From contig CAJWLM010000026.1 of assembly GCA_913043025.1 (NCBI GenBank), positions 1 to 39,692 of the forward strand: 39,692 bases of DNA. Reading direction: 5' to 3'. Of the stretch, positions 1-8,583 are shown piece after piece. The DNA is from an uncultured Rhodospirillaceae bacterium. GTDB taxonomy: Bacteria; Pseudomonadota; Alphaproteobacteria; UBA8366. The notes under the pieces are model-generated. The model worked only from the letters and a program-made list of their open reading frames with translations. It was not told where the DNA came from and ran no database searches. The translations under genes were made by a program, and so were the position numbers. How positions within the stretch are numbered: the stretch's first letter is position 1; every line of letters starts with the position of its first letter.

Positions 1-526
1 TGTTTGTCTGATTACAAAAACTCACTATGGAATTTACTACTTCGGGCGCGGTCTCCTCTCCCTTAACAACTTCAACAATAGGACTAATCGTCGGAGGATT
101 GAAATAATGAATACCAATAAAGTTTTGTGGCTTGGGAACAGCCTCAGCAAGCGTACTTACACGCAAGCAACTTGTATTGGTGCCAAGAATAACTTCATCC
201 TTAAGAATAGGCAGGATTTTATCGTATAGCTGCATTTTGACATCAATACGCTCGAAGATTGCTTCTATGACTAGATCGCAATCAGCGAGCGTATTAAAAT
301 CTTCGGAATAACTCAGCCTTGCACGCGCTGCTTCGCTGTCAGAAAGATCCATCCGTTGTCTTTCAACATTGCGCGCGTAGAATTTTTCAGCTGACTCTTT
401 AGCCTGATCAAGTGTTTTTGCTGAAATATCAACTTGCCGAACATAGAAACCATGCTCTGCTATATTCGTAGCTATGCCAGAACCCATGGTGCCCGCACCA
501 ATAACACCTATTCGCCCAAATGGCAT
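1..526 (-). CDS. 3-hydroxyacyl-CoA dehydrogenase, NAD-binding part (3' end outside window)
   Basis: Only the first ~175 codons are in the window; the C-terminal 3HCDH domain lies off the left edge. The product should oxidise L-3-hydroxyacyl-CoA (for example 3-hydroxybutyryl-CoA) to the 3-oxo form with NAD+, in the cytoplasm. Residues 10-15 (GAGTMG) form the Rossmann dinucleotide loop; an NTSC motif near 117-120 and HYFNPP near 140-145, with the catalytic His at ~140, are typical of the family. The ATG at 526 is chosen because AAGGAG lies just upstream; an ATG at 533 is out of frame. Short-chain enzymes are ~290 aa and fused FadB/FadJ types are longer, and the cut prevents a choice. In many alphaproteobacteria such a gene follows etfA; here it is ~19 kb from the etf genes. 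Confidence 0.88.
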   Translation of the reverse strand, partial: MPFGRIGVIGAGTMGSGIATNIAEHGFYVRQVDISAKTLDQAKESAEKFYARNVERQRMDLSDSEAARARLSYSEDFNTLADCDLVIEAIFERIDVKMQLYDKILPILKDEVILGTNTSCLRVSTLAEAVPKPQNFIGIHYFNPPTISPIVEVVKGEETAPEVVNSIVSFCNQTN

Positions 527-1083
527 ATTCCATCTCCTTCAATACGTAATAATTGCATACACCTTGCGTTATGCTAGCCGCCAAAATTCGCACTCGCAAG
601 ATAATTGCTGCAACGCAACAGCTTTGAGCGATATATATATAGCCTTCATTCGGAGACGTTTTTTGCAGTGGGAGTAGAGTTACAAAACCCAACACCGAAT
701 AATACACAGCAACTCTAACATTCTCTTACTCATACGTTTAATCAACATACTGCATATTATCGGCATTTCTCCAATCCAAGCTGGCAATATCTCAGCGCAA
801 ACGACCATTTTTGTAATTTTCAGGTGTTATGCCACTTTTGAGGTATCAAATTGTGAAGCTCGGACGTTTTTAATTACAACTCCCAACAGTATTACTTTAT
901 AAACTTAGCCGTAATATTCGATTGTAAATCCGTTGCAGGTGGCCTTGGAATTGCGTAAACCCATTATTCAAATGTATTGTGATACGGGCTTTCTGTTTTA
1001 ACGACATTTTGTCACTAAAATGGTGTTCATAAGTTCCTGAAGTAAAATGTGGGCAGAATGAGTTTTTTGGAGGTATTTACTTA
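527..1083. other. Divergent intergenic region (557 bp) between hydroxyacyl-CoA dehydrogenase and ABC operon
   Basis: No convincing gene on either strand; the open frames here are short, lack ribosome binding sites and have unbiased composition. It must hold promoters for both flanking genes. Visible structure: an AT dinucleotide run near 632-643 and a perfect inverted repeat at 1005-1022. A GGAGG ribosome binding site for the ABC ATPase sits at about 1069-1073. No confident -35/-10 pair was found. Confidence 0.6.
1005..1022. promoter_or_regulatory. Perfect inverted repeat upstream of the ABC operon
   Basis: CATTTT-GTCACT-AAAATG: two 6-bp arms around a 6-bp spacer, ending 61 bp before the ABC ATPase start. 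It could be a transcription factor operator or a weak hairpin. No known consensus is matched, so this is only a candidate. Confidence 0.25.
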
Positions 1084-2001
1084 ATGATCGAGGTCAAAGG
1101 CCTTAGCAAAAGATTTGGCGACTCGCTCGCTGTCGATGATATATCTTTCAGATTGTCAAAAGGTGAAGTTCTAGGGTTTCTTGGTCCCAACGGCGCAGGC
1201 AAATCAACAACCATGAAAATGATTTCCGGGTTCCTCTCGCCAACTAGTGGAACAGCCTTAATAAATGGCGATGACGTTCGCAATAAGCCAATAGAGGTGA
1301 AGCGTGCAATAGGATACCTGCCAGAAGGCGCCCCGATGTGGGCAGATATGTCCGTTGGAGGATTTCTAAAATTTATCAGCGCTGTGCGTGGATTTAAGGG
1401 TGATGATGCTGTCAAAAAAGTTCAAAAGGCAGCTGAACTTACACAACTTAATGATGTGCTTATGCAGCCCATAGAAACTCTCTCAAAAGGCTTCAAACGT
1501 CGTGTGGGATTGGCGCAAGCCATGTTGCACGATCCAGAGATTCTTATTTTAGACGAACCAACTGACGGCCTTGACCCTAATCAAAAGCACCAAGTTCGGA
1601 AGCTGATAAAAAAAATGGCTCACAAAAAAGCAATCATAATTTCAACCCATATTCTTGAGGAGGTAGAAGCAGTCTGCACGAGAGCCATAATTATTGCTAA
1701 AGGCAAATTGCTCACCGACGCCACGCCACGAGAACTCCTCAAGAAATCAAGACATTACAATGCTGTTTCAATCGCTGTACCCAACATCGAAAAGGCGCAA
1801 GAGGTTTTGGAGGAGCTCGACTCAGTCCGAAGAGTTCAGCTAATCGGCGAGAACTGGTTGATGGCCTTCCCAAAGAACAAAGAACCGATTAACGAGGAAG
1901 TTGCTCAAGCACTTCGTTCTGCGCGTCTAAAGATAAATGAAATCCGCACAGAGGGCGGTCGTCTTGATGACGTTTTTCGAACCATTACGCGACAGAGTTG
2001 A
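1084..2001 (+). CDS. ABC transporter ATP-binding protein, GldA/NatA-like
   Basis: Cytoplasmic ATPase of an ABC-2 type exporter. Walker A GPNGAGKST is at residues 34-42. The signature appears as LSKGFKRRVGLAQAM, the LSKG variant usual in the GldA/NatA (CcmA-type) branch, followed by Walker B LILDEPTDGLDP and an H-loop in ISTHILEEVEA. The 305-aa length and C-terminal extension fit this branch. A GGAGG ribosome binding site precedes the ATG. It leads a three-gene operon with a permease 10 nt downstream and a large auxiliary protein after that, the same order as Bacteroidetes gldA-gldF-gldG. Proteobacterial relatives occur without gliding motility, so the exported substrate is unknown. Confidence 0.92.
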   Translation: MIEVKGLSKRFGDSLAVDDISFRLSKGEVLGFLGPNGAGKSTTMKMISGFLSPTSGTALINGDDVRNKPIEVKRAIGYLPEGAPMWADMSVGGFLKFISAVRGFKGDDAVKKVQKAAELTQLNDVLMQPIETLSKGFKRRVGLAQAMLHDPEILILDEPTDGLDPNQKHQVRKLIKKMAHKKAIIISTHILEEVEAVCTRAIIIAKGKLLTDATPRELLKKSRHYNAVSIAVPNIEKAQEVLEELDSVRRVQLIGENWLMAFPKNKEPINEEVAQALRSARLKINEIRTEGGRLDDVFRTITRQS

Positions 2002-2011
2002 GTCTTAAATT

Positions 2012-2746
2012 ATGAGAACTACATTAACGATCTTTAGACGTGAAATGGCAGGCTACTTCGCCACTCCACTAGCATATATTTTCATCGTTATATTCCTTAT
2101 TTTAGCAGGCATATTAACGATATTTGTTGGAAATTTTGTTGGACAAGGGCACGCTGGGTTGCAATCATTTTTTGGTTTGCACCCGTGGTTCTACCTTTTC
2201 TTGATACCGGCGCTGTCTATGCGCTTGTGGGCAGAGGAGCGCAAAACCGGCACACTCGAACTTACTATGACGCTGCCCATCCGCTTGCGTGAGGCAGTTG
2301 TGGGAAAGTTCGCCGCAGCGTGGTGTTTTGCAGGTATCGCGCTAGCCCTTACTTTTCCTTTTTGGATTACAGTCAACTATCTAGGGAATCCCGATAATGG
2401 CGTAATTTTAGCTAGTTACGTAGGAAGCTGGTTGATGGCGGGGTCATACCTTGCCGTTGGAGCTTTCATCTCTGCTACGACACGCAATCAAGTGATTGCC
2501 TTCGTTGTTACAGTTACCGTGTGCTTCTTTTTCGTAGTCATGGGTTCCACTATAGTTATAGATTTCGTAAGTGGCTGGGCGAATGATGAATTTCTAGAGT
2601 TTGTTAGATACATAAGCATTCTAAACCACTTCGCCGGCATTTCCAAAGGAGTGTTAGACCTTCGAAGTGTGCTTTTCTTCGCAAGTATCATTGGGCTATT
2701 TCTAACCCTAAATGCGATCGTAATAGATCGTGTCCGATCAAATTAA
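2012..2746 (+). CDS. ABC-2 type permease, GldF-like
   Basis: Inner-membrane permease of 244 aa with about six hydrophobic segments, starting with one at ~20-40 (YIFIVIFLILAGILTIFVG) and ending with one at ~218-237. The N-terminal FRREMAGYFATPLAYIF and the WAEERKTGTLELTMTLPI segment after the second span are typical of the GldF/ABC-2 family. It should form the channel for the ATPase encoded upstream and work with the large auxiliary protein downstream. It lies between them with 10-12 nt gaps, so the three are co-transcribed. Its ribosome binding site is weak. The substrate cannot be inferred. Confidence 0.9.
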   Translation: MRTTLTIFRREMAGYFATPLAYIFIVIFLILAGILTIFVGNFVGQGHAGLQSFFGLHPWFYLFLIPALSMRLWAEERKTGTLELTMTLPIRLREAVVGKFAAAWCFAGIALALTFPFWITVNYLGNPDNGVILASYVGSWLMAGSYLAVGAFISATTRNQVIAFVVTVTVCFFFVVMGSTIVIDFVSGWANDEFLEFVRYISILNHFAGISKGVLDLRSVLFFASIIGLFLTLNAIVIDRVRSN

Positions 2747-2758
2747 CGAGAGTTTTAA

Positions 2759-4822
2759 ATGTTACGGAAAGTTTTTAAGCATCAACATGGATGGATCTTA
2801 GCAGGAGGCTCCATCTTGGTTCTCTTTGCCTTGGTCAATTTCTTAGCTGCGCCCATTTCTGGCACACGTCTTGACCTTACTGAAGAACGTCTACACACGC
2901 TGTCTGACGGCACGCGAAATTTGTTGGGTGACCTAAAAAACCAAGTCAATCTAAATTTTTATTTTTCCAAGGAATTGAGTAGCGCGGCGCCTGCATTCGG
3001 AAACTATGCAAAGCGAGTTCGCGACATGCTTAACGAAATGAAGCTGGCCGGCGGCGGGAAAATTGTGATCAAAGAGCAAGATCCCATTGCGTTTTCTGAA
3101 ATCGAAGACGAAGCCGTTGAGGCTGGGCTGCAAGGAGCACCATTGGATCAATCCGGCGATCAGGCATATTTTGGGCTTCAAGTTAAATCGGGAGAGGAAA
3201 GCTCGGTTATTCCCTTCTTCCAGTCGCAGCGTGAAAAATTCCTCGAGTATGATTTAGCGCGAATGATTCATGCAGTCGCAAGCTCAAAGAAAAAAATAAT
3301 AGCGATCTACACTGGTCGTCCGCTGTTCGGCGACATGCGTCGTATGATGGCAGGCCTGCCAACTGAGGCATATCGAATAGTACCGGAGTTAAGGAAAAGA
3401 TTTGAAGTCAACCATATGTTCAGCCTCCGCGATTTGCCTTTCGAAAAGCCGGATGTTCTGATCGTTGTTCATCCACTCAAACTAGAAACAGATGAAAAAT
3501 ACGAACTTGATCAATTCCTGCTCAGAGGTGGCAAAGCTATTTTCATTTTAGATCCTTTTAATGAGACAGCAGCAGGCACTTCAATACCGCAAGGGCAAAA
3601 ACCATCTCTTAATTCAGTCGTCAATGTGCAAGAATTTCTCGGCCGTTGGGGCATCACTATTTCCGATAAATTTATAGCCGCTGATCGTTCCATCGCACGC
3701 ATGGTAAATGCCGGTACAGCGACGCGTATCCTCCCAGCCCCCTTTGTAACGTGGTTAGCAGTGCCAGCTCGCCTCATGTCACGCAATGATCCAGTAACGT
3801 CAGAACTTCGATTATTGAATCTCCAAAGCGCGGGAATTATTGCCGTTACGAAAACTCCTGGCATTGAAGTAGAACCCTTGATCCGTACAACAAAAGACAG
3901 TCAAGAGGTCGACGTCAAAACTCACAAGGGCCGTGTCGACGTTGAAAGTATGGCAGCTAATTTCAAACCAAGTGGAAAAGAATTTATGCTTGCAGCTCGC
4001 ATATCAGGGAAATTTGCCTCTATTTTCCCAGATGGCCCTCCGAAAATAGCTGAGAGTAAAGTGGAAAAAGATAAAGTAGGGGATACTTCAAAACCACTAG
4101 ACACCTCGAAAGACAGTGATGAGGCGAGGAAGGCTGCCGCTGAAAAAAAAGTGAAAGAAACGAAAAAACAGCGCGATCGCGAAAAACAAATCGCGTCCCA
4201 TTTAAGAATCTCGAAAAAACCGTTCAATGTTCTCCTTATTTCCGATGCCGATTTTTTAGAAAATCATTTTTGGGTACAGGTACGACAGTTTCTTGGCCAA
4301 AACGTTTTAGTGCCTACTTCAAATAATGCCGATTTTGTTATAAATGCAGTAGATCACTTTACCGGTAACGCTGACCTGATTAGTTTGCGGTCCCGAGGCA
4401 CTACTCGCAGACCTTTTTCAAAAGTGAATGAAATTCGAAGAGAGGCTGAGATTAAGTACCGTAGGGCTGAACAGAACTTAGCCAGTAAGCTTAAAATGAC
4501 AGAAAAGAAGCTCGGAGAACTACGTGACAAACAGGATGAAAAAACAAAAGCCGATGATGCGGCCAGAAAAAAAACAATAGAAATAGAAATCAAAGAGGCA
4601 CTAAACGAGCTTATTGCAACCCGCCAGGACTTACGCAACGTCAGGCTGAAATTGAATGAGGATATAAATAGACTAGAAACTTGGATACGATTCGCTAACA
4701 TTGCGTTTATGCCAATTTTAGTGGGAGCCTTCGCAGTAGGTCTTGGAATTTATCGAACCCGACGTAGGCGTAGACATCTAGTCGCAGATAATCGAATTAG
4801 TAAGAAATCTGCGTATAAATAA
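2759..4822 (+). CDS. ABC transporter auxiliary protein, GldG-like (ABC_transp_aux)
   Basis: 687-aa membrane-anchored protein. One N-terminal span (about 13-32) is followed by the TRLDLTEERLHTLSDGT motif common to GldG-type proteins. A large periplasmic domain follows. A charged low-complexity Lys/Glu/Asp stretch is at about 440-480, and a heptad-like region at about 560-640 is predicted coiled coil. A second hydrophobic segment lies near the C terminus (~653-671), with an Arg-rich cytoplasmic tail. This N-in/C-in arrangement with a periplasmic bulk is the usual one for the family. It is the third gene of the exporter operon and probably couples the transporter to an envelope substrate. Assignment rests on architecture and operon context more than on strong motifs. 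Confidence 0.85.
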   Translation: MLRKVFKHQHGWILAGGSILVLFALVNFLAAPISGTRLDLTEERLHTLSDGTRNLLGDLKNQVNLNFYFSKELSSAAPAFGNYAKRVRDMLNEMKLAGGGKIVIKEQDPIAFSEIEDEAVEAGLQGAPLDQSGDQAYFGLQVKSGEESSVIPFFQSQREKFLEYDLARMIHAVASSKKKIIAIYTGRPLFGDMRRMMAGLPTEAYRIVPELRKRFEVNHMFSLRDLPFEKPDVLIVVHPLKLETDEKYELDQFLLRGGKAIFILDPFNETAAGTSIPQGQKPSLNSVVNVQEFLGRWGITISDKFIAADRSIARMVNAGTATRILPAPFVTWLAVPARLMSRNDPVTSELRLLNLQSAGIIAVTKTPGIEVEPLIRTTKDSQEVDVKTHKGRVDVESMAANFKPSGKEFMLAARISGKFASIFPDGPPKIAESKVEKDKVGDTSKPLDTSKDSDEARKAAAEKKVKETKKQRDREKQIASHLRISKKPFNVLLISDADFLENHFWVQVRQFLGQNVLVPTSNNADFVINAVDHFTGNADLISLRSRGTTRRPFSKVNEIRREAEIKYRRAEQNLASKLKMTEKKLGELRDKQDEKTKADDAARKKTIEIEIKEALNELIATRQDLRNVRLKLNEDINRLETWIRFANIAFMPILVGAFAVGLGIYRTRRRRRHLVADNRISKKSAYK

Positions 4823-4843
4823 AAATAACAAGTACATAATAAA

Positions 4844-5758
4844 ATGGCACGCATCGCCAGCCTTACGCCAAATGCCACAGAAATTACCGCAGCACTAGGT
4901 GGACTAAGCCAATTAGTGGTGCGCAGTCACGCGTGCGATTATCCACCATCAGTCTGCACTCTTCCAGTCTGTACAAAAGTGAATATTGATACAACCTTGC
5001 CATCGAGCGATATTAACCGGAGTATAAAAGGTCTTCTGACCAGCGCCTTATCAATCTACCAAATTGATGTGCCTTTGCTTAAAACCGCAGCACCAGACGT
5101 CATACTTACGCAATCGCAGTGCGATGTATGTGCCGTAAGTGAGGCCGAACTCTCTCGTGCGGTAGGCGATTGGTTTCACAATGGTATTGATATTGTTTCG
5201 CTGAAATCAAATCAACTTAAAGATATTTGGCAGGATATAACAAACATAGCCAAAGTTATCGATGCAAATGACAGGGGTCGCGCATTAATCTCGAAAATCA
5301 AAGTGAGCATGACTACCATAGACAAAAAATGTGCTGCACTCAGATCACGACCCAGAGTAGCATGTATAGAGTGGATAGCTCCCCTCATGGCTGCAGGCAA
5401 TTGGGTTCCAGAACTAATCTCCATGGCGGGAGGAATTAATCTGTTTGGTGATATAGGCAGTCACTCTCCATGGATGGATTGGGAGGAACTCAAAAGTGCA
5501 GATCCAGATGTAATGATAGTCATGCCCTGCGGATTTAACCTAAAACGCTGTCGTGCAGAAATGTTTGCGTTAACCGGTTCACCCGGCTGGGAAGAACTAT
5601 CATGTGTCAAAGCGGGTGACATTTTCTTGGCTGATGGAAATCAATACTTCAATAGACCCGGGCCTAGAATAGCACAATCATTGGAAATCATTGCAGAAAT
5701 CCTGCACCCTCATGAGTTTAAACCAAAATACGAGGGTACTGGCTGGGAGAGATATTGA
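4844..5758 (+). CDS. BtuF-like cobalamin/Fe-siderophore binding-fold protein without signal peptide
   Basis: 304-aa protein of the periplasmic-binding fold (PF01497 type), opening RIASLTPNATEITAALG, as BtuF/FepB proteins do. It has CDYPP near 27 and a TQSQCDVCAVS motif near 85, both characteristic of a widespread BtuF-like subgroup. Later VACIEW and MPCGF(N) segments also fit. No signal peptide or lipobox is seen, so it is probably cytoplasmic, and it is unusually Cys-rich (about ten). No BtuC/BtuD gene lies nearby. It starts 21 nt after the GldG-like gene with no clear ribosome binding site and ends convergently 9 bp from metW. Biochemical role is uncertain: it could bind corrinoid, haem or a metal complex. 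Confidence 0.82.
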   Translation: MARIASLTPNATEITAALGGLSQLVVRSHACDYPPSVCTLPVCTKVNIDTTLPSSDINRSIKGLLTSALSIYQIDVPLLKTAAPDVILTQSQCDVCAVSEAELSRAVGDWFHNGIDIVSLKSNQLKDIWQDITNIAKVIDANDRGRALISKIKVSMTTIDKKCAALRSRPRVACIEWIAPLMAAGNWVPELISMAGGINLFGDIGSHSPWMDWEELKSADPDVMIVMPCGFNLKRCRAEMFALTGSPGWEELSCVKAGDIFLADGNQYFNRPGPRIAQSLEIIAEILHPHEFKPKYEGTGWERY

Positions 5759-5767
5759 AAAAATGTA

Positions 5768-6391
5768 TTAACGCTTTCTCAACACAAACATTGCCTGAGG
5801 AGCCAATAGGTTGGCCCGCAATCCGCAAGCAGAATACCCTAGAGGCAAGCCATCAGCCCCTAAGGCTACAGCTTCTTCGATCTCTGCTTCTATATCCTCA
5901 CATAAACTCAGAAAATCATGAATTGTACAAAGGTGTATATTAGGTGTGTCGTACCAATTATCTGGTAGATTTCCAGTTATCGGCATCCGCCCATCAAAAG
6001 CTAGACTCCAGCGAACGCCCAAGTGTCCGAAATTAGGGAATGATAGAATTGCCCTATGCCCTATCCGAATAAGGTTTTCCAATACCTCACGAGGGCGGTG
6101 TGTTGCTTGAAGAGTTTGGCTCAATACAACAAAATCAAACGCATCACCGGGGTAGGCATCTAGATCAGTGTCTGCATCGCCTTGGATCACTGATAACCCG
6201 TTGCTAACACACTCCCTCACGCCTGCCATACTAAGTTCAATCCCACGACCATCAACTCGTTTGTCGCTCTTTAGAAAACCAAGTAATGATCCATCACCAC
6301 ACCCTACATCAAGTACCCGACTGTCAGGCAGGATGGTATCAGCAATTAAACGGAGGTCACTGCGAATATTGTTGTACATCACTACATTCAT
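5768..6391 (-). CDS. metW: Methionine biosynthesis protein MetW
   Basis: 207-aa class I SAM-dependent methyltransferase fold with motif I VLDVGCGDG at about 25-33. In the MetX-MetW pair found in many proteobacteria, MetW is needed for full homoserine acyltransferase activity. Its ATG follows the metX stop codon with no gap (TAGATG), so translation is coupled. Length and the conserved FPNFGHLGVRW and GLPLGYSACGLRANLLA-type stretches agree with MetW. It is the distal gene of the metXW unit and converges on the BtuF-like gene. Confidence 0.95.
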   Translation of the reverse strand: MNVVMYNNIRSDLRLIADTILPDSRVLDVGCGDGSLLGFLKSDKRVDGRGIELSMAGVRECVSNGLSVIQGDADTDLDAYPGDAFDFVVLSQTLQATHRPREVLENLIRIGHRAILSFPNFGHLGVRWSLAFDGRMPITGNLPDNWYDTPNIHLCTIHDFLSLCEDIEAEIEEAVALGADGLPLGYSACGLRANLLAPQAMFVLRKR

Positions 6392-7567
6392 CTACCTATC
6401 CGGTCGCCCTAAGCCACGCTGCTCAGCGCACGAATCAATGAATCCTTTTGCTACGCGACGGAATTCTGGCTCGTCGAGTAAAAAAGCATCATGGCCCTGA
6501 TCACTTTCAATCTCTACAAAACTTACATCAGCTGCAACGGCATTTAATGCATGCACGATAGCTCTGTTCTCTGCTGTGGGAAACAACCAGTCACTACTAA
6601 AAGAAACGATACAAAACCTTGCTTTGACGCCGTCAAAAGCAGCCGCCAATGACCCTCCGTATTCAGCGGCTAAATCAAAATAATCCATCGCTCGTGTTAT
6701 ATACAAATAAGAATTGGCATCGAATCGTTCCACGAATGTGCTTCCCTGATGCCGGAGATAGCTCTCAACCTGAAAATCAGCGTCAAAGCCATAGGACGGT
6801 TGAGCGCGATTCTGAAGATTACGACCAAACTTGCGATGAAGAGCAGCCTCAGACAAATAGGTGATATGCGCTGTCATACGAGCCACACCAAGCCCCCTTC
6901 TGGGAACTGCACCGTGTTCCATATAATTACCGCCATGCCAATCTGGATCCGCTAAAATTGCCTGCCGGCCTACTTCATGAAAGGCAATATTCTGGGCCGT
7001 GTGCCTTGCTGCACCTGCGATAGGCATGGCAGAAAAAACGTTATCCTTATATCGGGAGGCCCATTCAAGTACCTGCATCGCGCCCATGGAACCGCCCACA
7101 ACACAGAAAAGCTGGTCAATCCCTAATTGCTCGATTACTAGTTTTTGCGCTCGCACCATGTCGGCAATCGTAATAACTGGAAATTCAAGCCCGTAGGGTC
7201 GGTTAGTTTTTGGATCTATTTCTTTGGGTCCAGCACTGCCCATGCAGCCACCTAATGCATTAATGCAAATTACAAAAAATCGTTCGGTGTCAATTGGCTT
7301 ACCAACTCCCACCATTTCATCCCACCAACCCGACCTCCCAGTCACGGGATGTTCACCAGCAACGTATTGATCCCCCGTTAATGCGTGACAGATGAGAATT
7401 ACATTCGACTTTTCAGCGTTCAAAATACCATAAGTTTGATAGGCAATATCAAATGGCCCGAATTGAGCCCCGTTATCTAAATTCATAGGTTGCGTATCAC
7501 CAAGCGTGATATTGAACCCGCTGGTATTTGTGACCAGTTGTCGCGACTTATGGTCGCCTTTTGGCAT
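6392..7567 (-). CDS. metX: Homoserine O-acyltransferase (MetX)
   Basis: 391-aa alpha/beta hydrolase that acylates L-homoserine, the first committed step of methionine synthesis, in the cytoplasm. The nucleophile elbow GGSMGAMQ places the catalytic Ser at ~160. Asp in SSDWLFP (~326) and His in DQGHDAF (~359) complete the triad. [14 protein letters not shown] near 106-119 is the conserved loop of the family. Whether it uses acetyl- or succinyl-CoA cannot be decided by eye; some annotated acetyltransferases are in fact succinyltransferases. The start has AAGGA 7 nt upstream. It heads the metXW operon. Confidence 0.96.
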   Translation of the reverse strand: MPKGDHKSRQLVTNTSGFNITLGDTQPMNLDNGAQFGPFDIAYQTYGILNAEKSNVILICHALTGDQYVAGEHPVTGRSGWWDEMVGVGKPIDTERFFVICINALGGCMGSAGPKEIDPKTNRPYGLEFPVITIADMVRAQKLVIEQLGIDQLFCVVGGSMGAMQVLEWASRYKDNVFSAMPIAGAARHTAQNIAFHEVGRQAILADPDWHGGNYMEHGAVPRRGLGVARMTAHITYLSEAALHRKFGRNLQNRAQPSYGFDADFQVESYLRHQGSTFVERFDANSYLYITRAMDYFDLAAEYGGSLAAAFDGVKARFCIVSFSSDWLFPTAENRAIVHALNAVAADVSFVEIESDQGHDAFLLDEPEFRRVAKGFIDSCAEQRGLGRPDR

Positions 7568-7713
7568 TCTTTTATCCTTATACGAAATAGCTTATTTCTA
7601 TAAATGTCTTTCAATAGCCCGCGATATTGAGCCTGCCACAGTGAGTGTCAATGTTTTCTTTGATTTATATGCGCGGAGGGACTACTAGTAGCGCCGCTTG
7701 AGGATGAAAAAAA

Positions 7714-8583
7714 ATGCCTAATGAAGTAGAAAAACGAGAGTCCCTAGATGAGCTTAGGGCTAAACTGGACGATCTTGACTGTAAAGTCCATGACCTGCTT
7801 ATGGATCGAGCTGATTTGGTGAAACGCATCAAAAAAGTGAAGAGCTTAGAATCCATAGCAACTGTGCGACCTGGGCGGGAAGCTTATATCTTACGTCGCC
7901 TTATGGATCGACACCGCGGTGGTTTCCCAAAAGCCGCAGTAGCCCGGATTTGGCGCGAAATAATTGCAGGCATCACACGCATGGAAATGCCAACCTACAA
8001 GGTTGCAGTCTATGTAACCGATAAAAATCAAACTTGTTGGGATTTAGCTCGGGATCAGTTTGGCGTTATGACACCTATGCAACACTTCGCTCACATTAAG
8101 GTTGTGTTAAACAGCGTTCTAACCGGAGAAGCTACTATTGGTGTAATCCCAATACCCGATGATGAGTCGAGAGAGCCATGGTGGATAAGCCTCATGGTGC
8201 CAAGTGGATTACAGATCGTTTATAAACTTCCTTTTTTCAAAGGAACAAACGTTCGCAATAGTCCTAATAATCCTGCTAGCGCCTTTGCGGTAGGACGCAT
8301 TCTACCAGATTCAACTGACGATGACCGCACCTTACTCGTAATCGCAACAGAAGTACCACTCAGTAGGTCTGCAGTTTGTGCCCTTACAAAGCGTGTAGGT
8401 CTAACCTCGTCACTGATAGCTTCTTCTCAGCAAGGGGATTGGTTTCACTTGGTTGAGATCAGCAGCTTTATCTCTGAAAACGATGCGCGGATGGAAAAAT
8501 TGAATAAAATTAGTGAAATACTTAAAACAGCAATAATTGGCTCTTATGCCGAGCCCCTGCCTTCATTTGGTAATGTAAAATGA
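7714..8583 (+). CDS. Chorismate mutase with a divergent C-terminal domain
   Basis: 289 aa. Residues ~8-95 form an AroQ-type all-helical chorismate mutase (SLDELRAKLDDLD, then LLMDRADLVKRIKKVK with the active-site Arg/Lys, and the REAYILRRL helix), converting chorismate to prephenate. Residues ~97-275 look like a degenerate prephenate-dehydratase or ACT-containing region: VAVYVTDKNQTCWDLARDQFG, GEATIGVIPIP, PWWISLM. The usual dehydratase Thr-Arg-Phe motif is not seen, so dehydratase activity is doubtful. A GAGGA ribosome binding site precedes the ATG. Its stop overlaps hisC by 4 nt (ATGA), making an aromatic amino acid operon with hisC and tyrA. Confidence 0.85.
   Translation: MPNEVEKRESLDELRAKLDDLDCKVHDLLMDRADLVKRIKKVKSLESIATVRPGREAYILRRLMDRHRGGFPKAAVARIWREIIAGITRMEMPTYKVAVYVTDKNQTCWDLARDQFGVMTPMQHFAHIKVVLNSVLTGEATIGVIPIPDDESREPWWISLMVPSGLQIVYKLPFFKGTNVRNSPNNPASAFAVGRILPDSTDDDRTLLVIATEVPLSRSAVCALTKRVGLTSSLIASSQQGDWFHLVEISSFISENDARMEKLNKISEILKTAIIGSYAEPLPSFGNVK

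Noticed and set aside
5755-5943. 62-codon + strand frame overlapping metW
   Set aside because: It is antisense to metW and has no supporting motif; the BtuF-like gene already ends at 5758.
7568-7713. Possible SAM-II or SAM/SAH riboswitch upstream of metX
   Set aside because: The minus-strand leader has GCTATT where the SAM-II core needs GCTAAA, and the pseudoknot arms cannot be paired.
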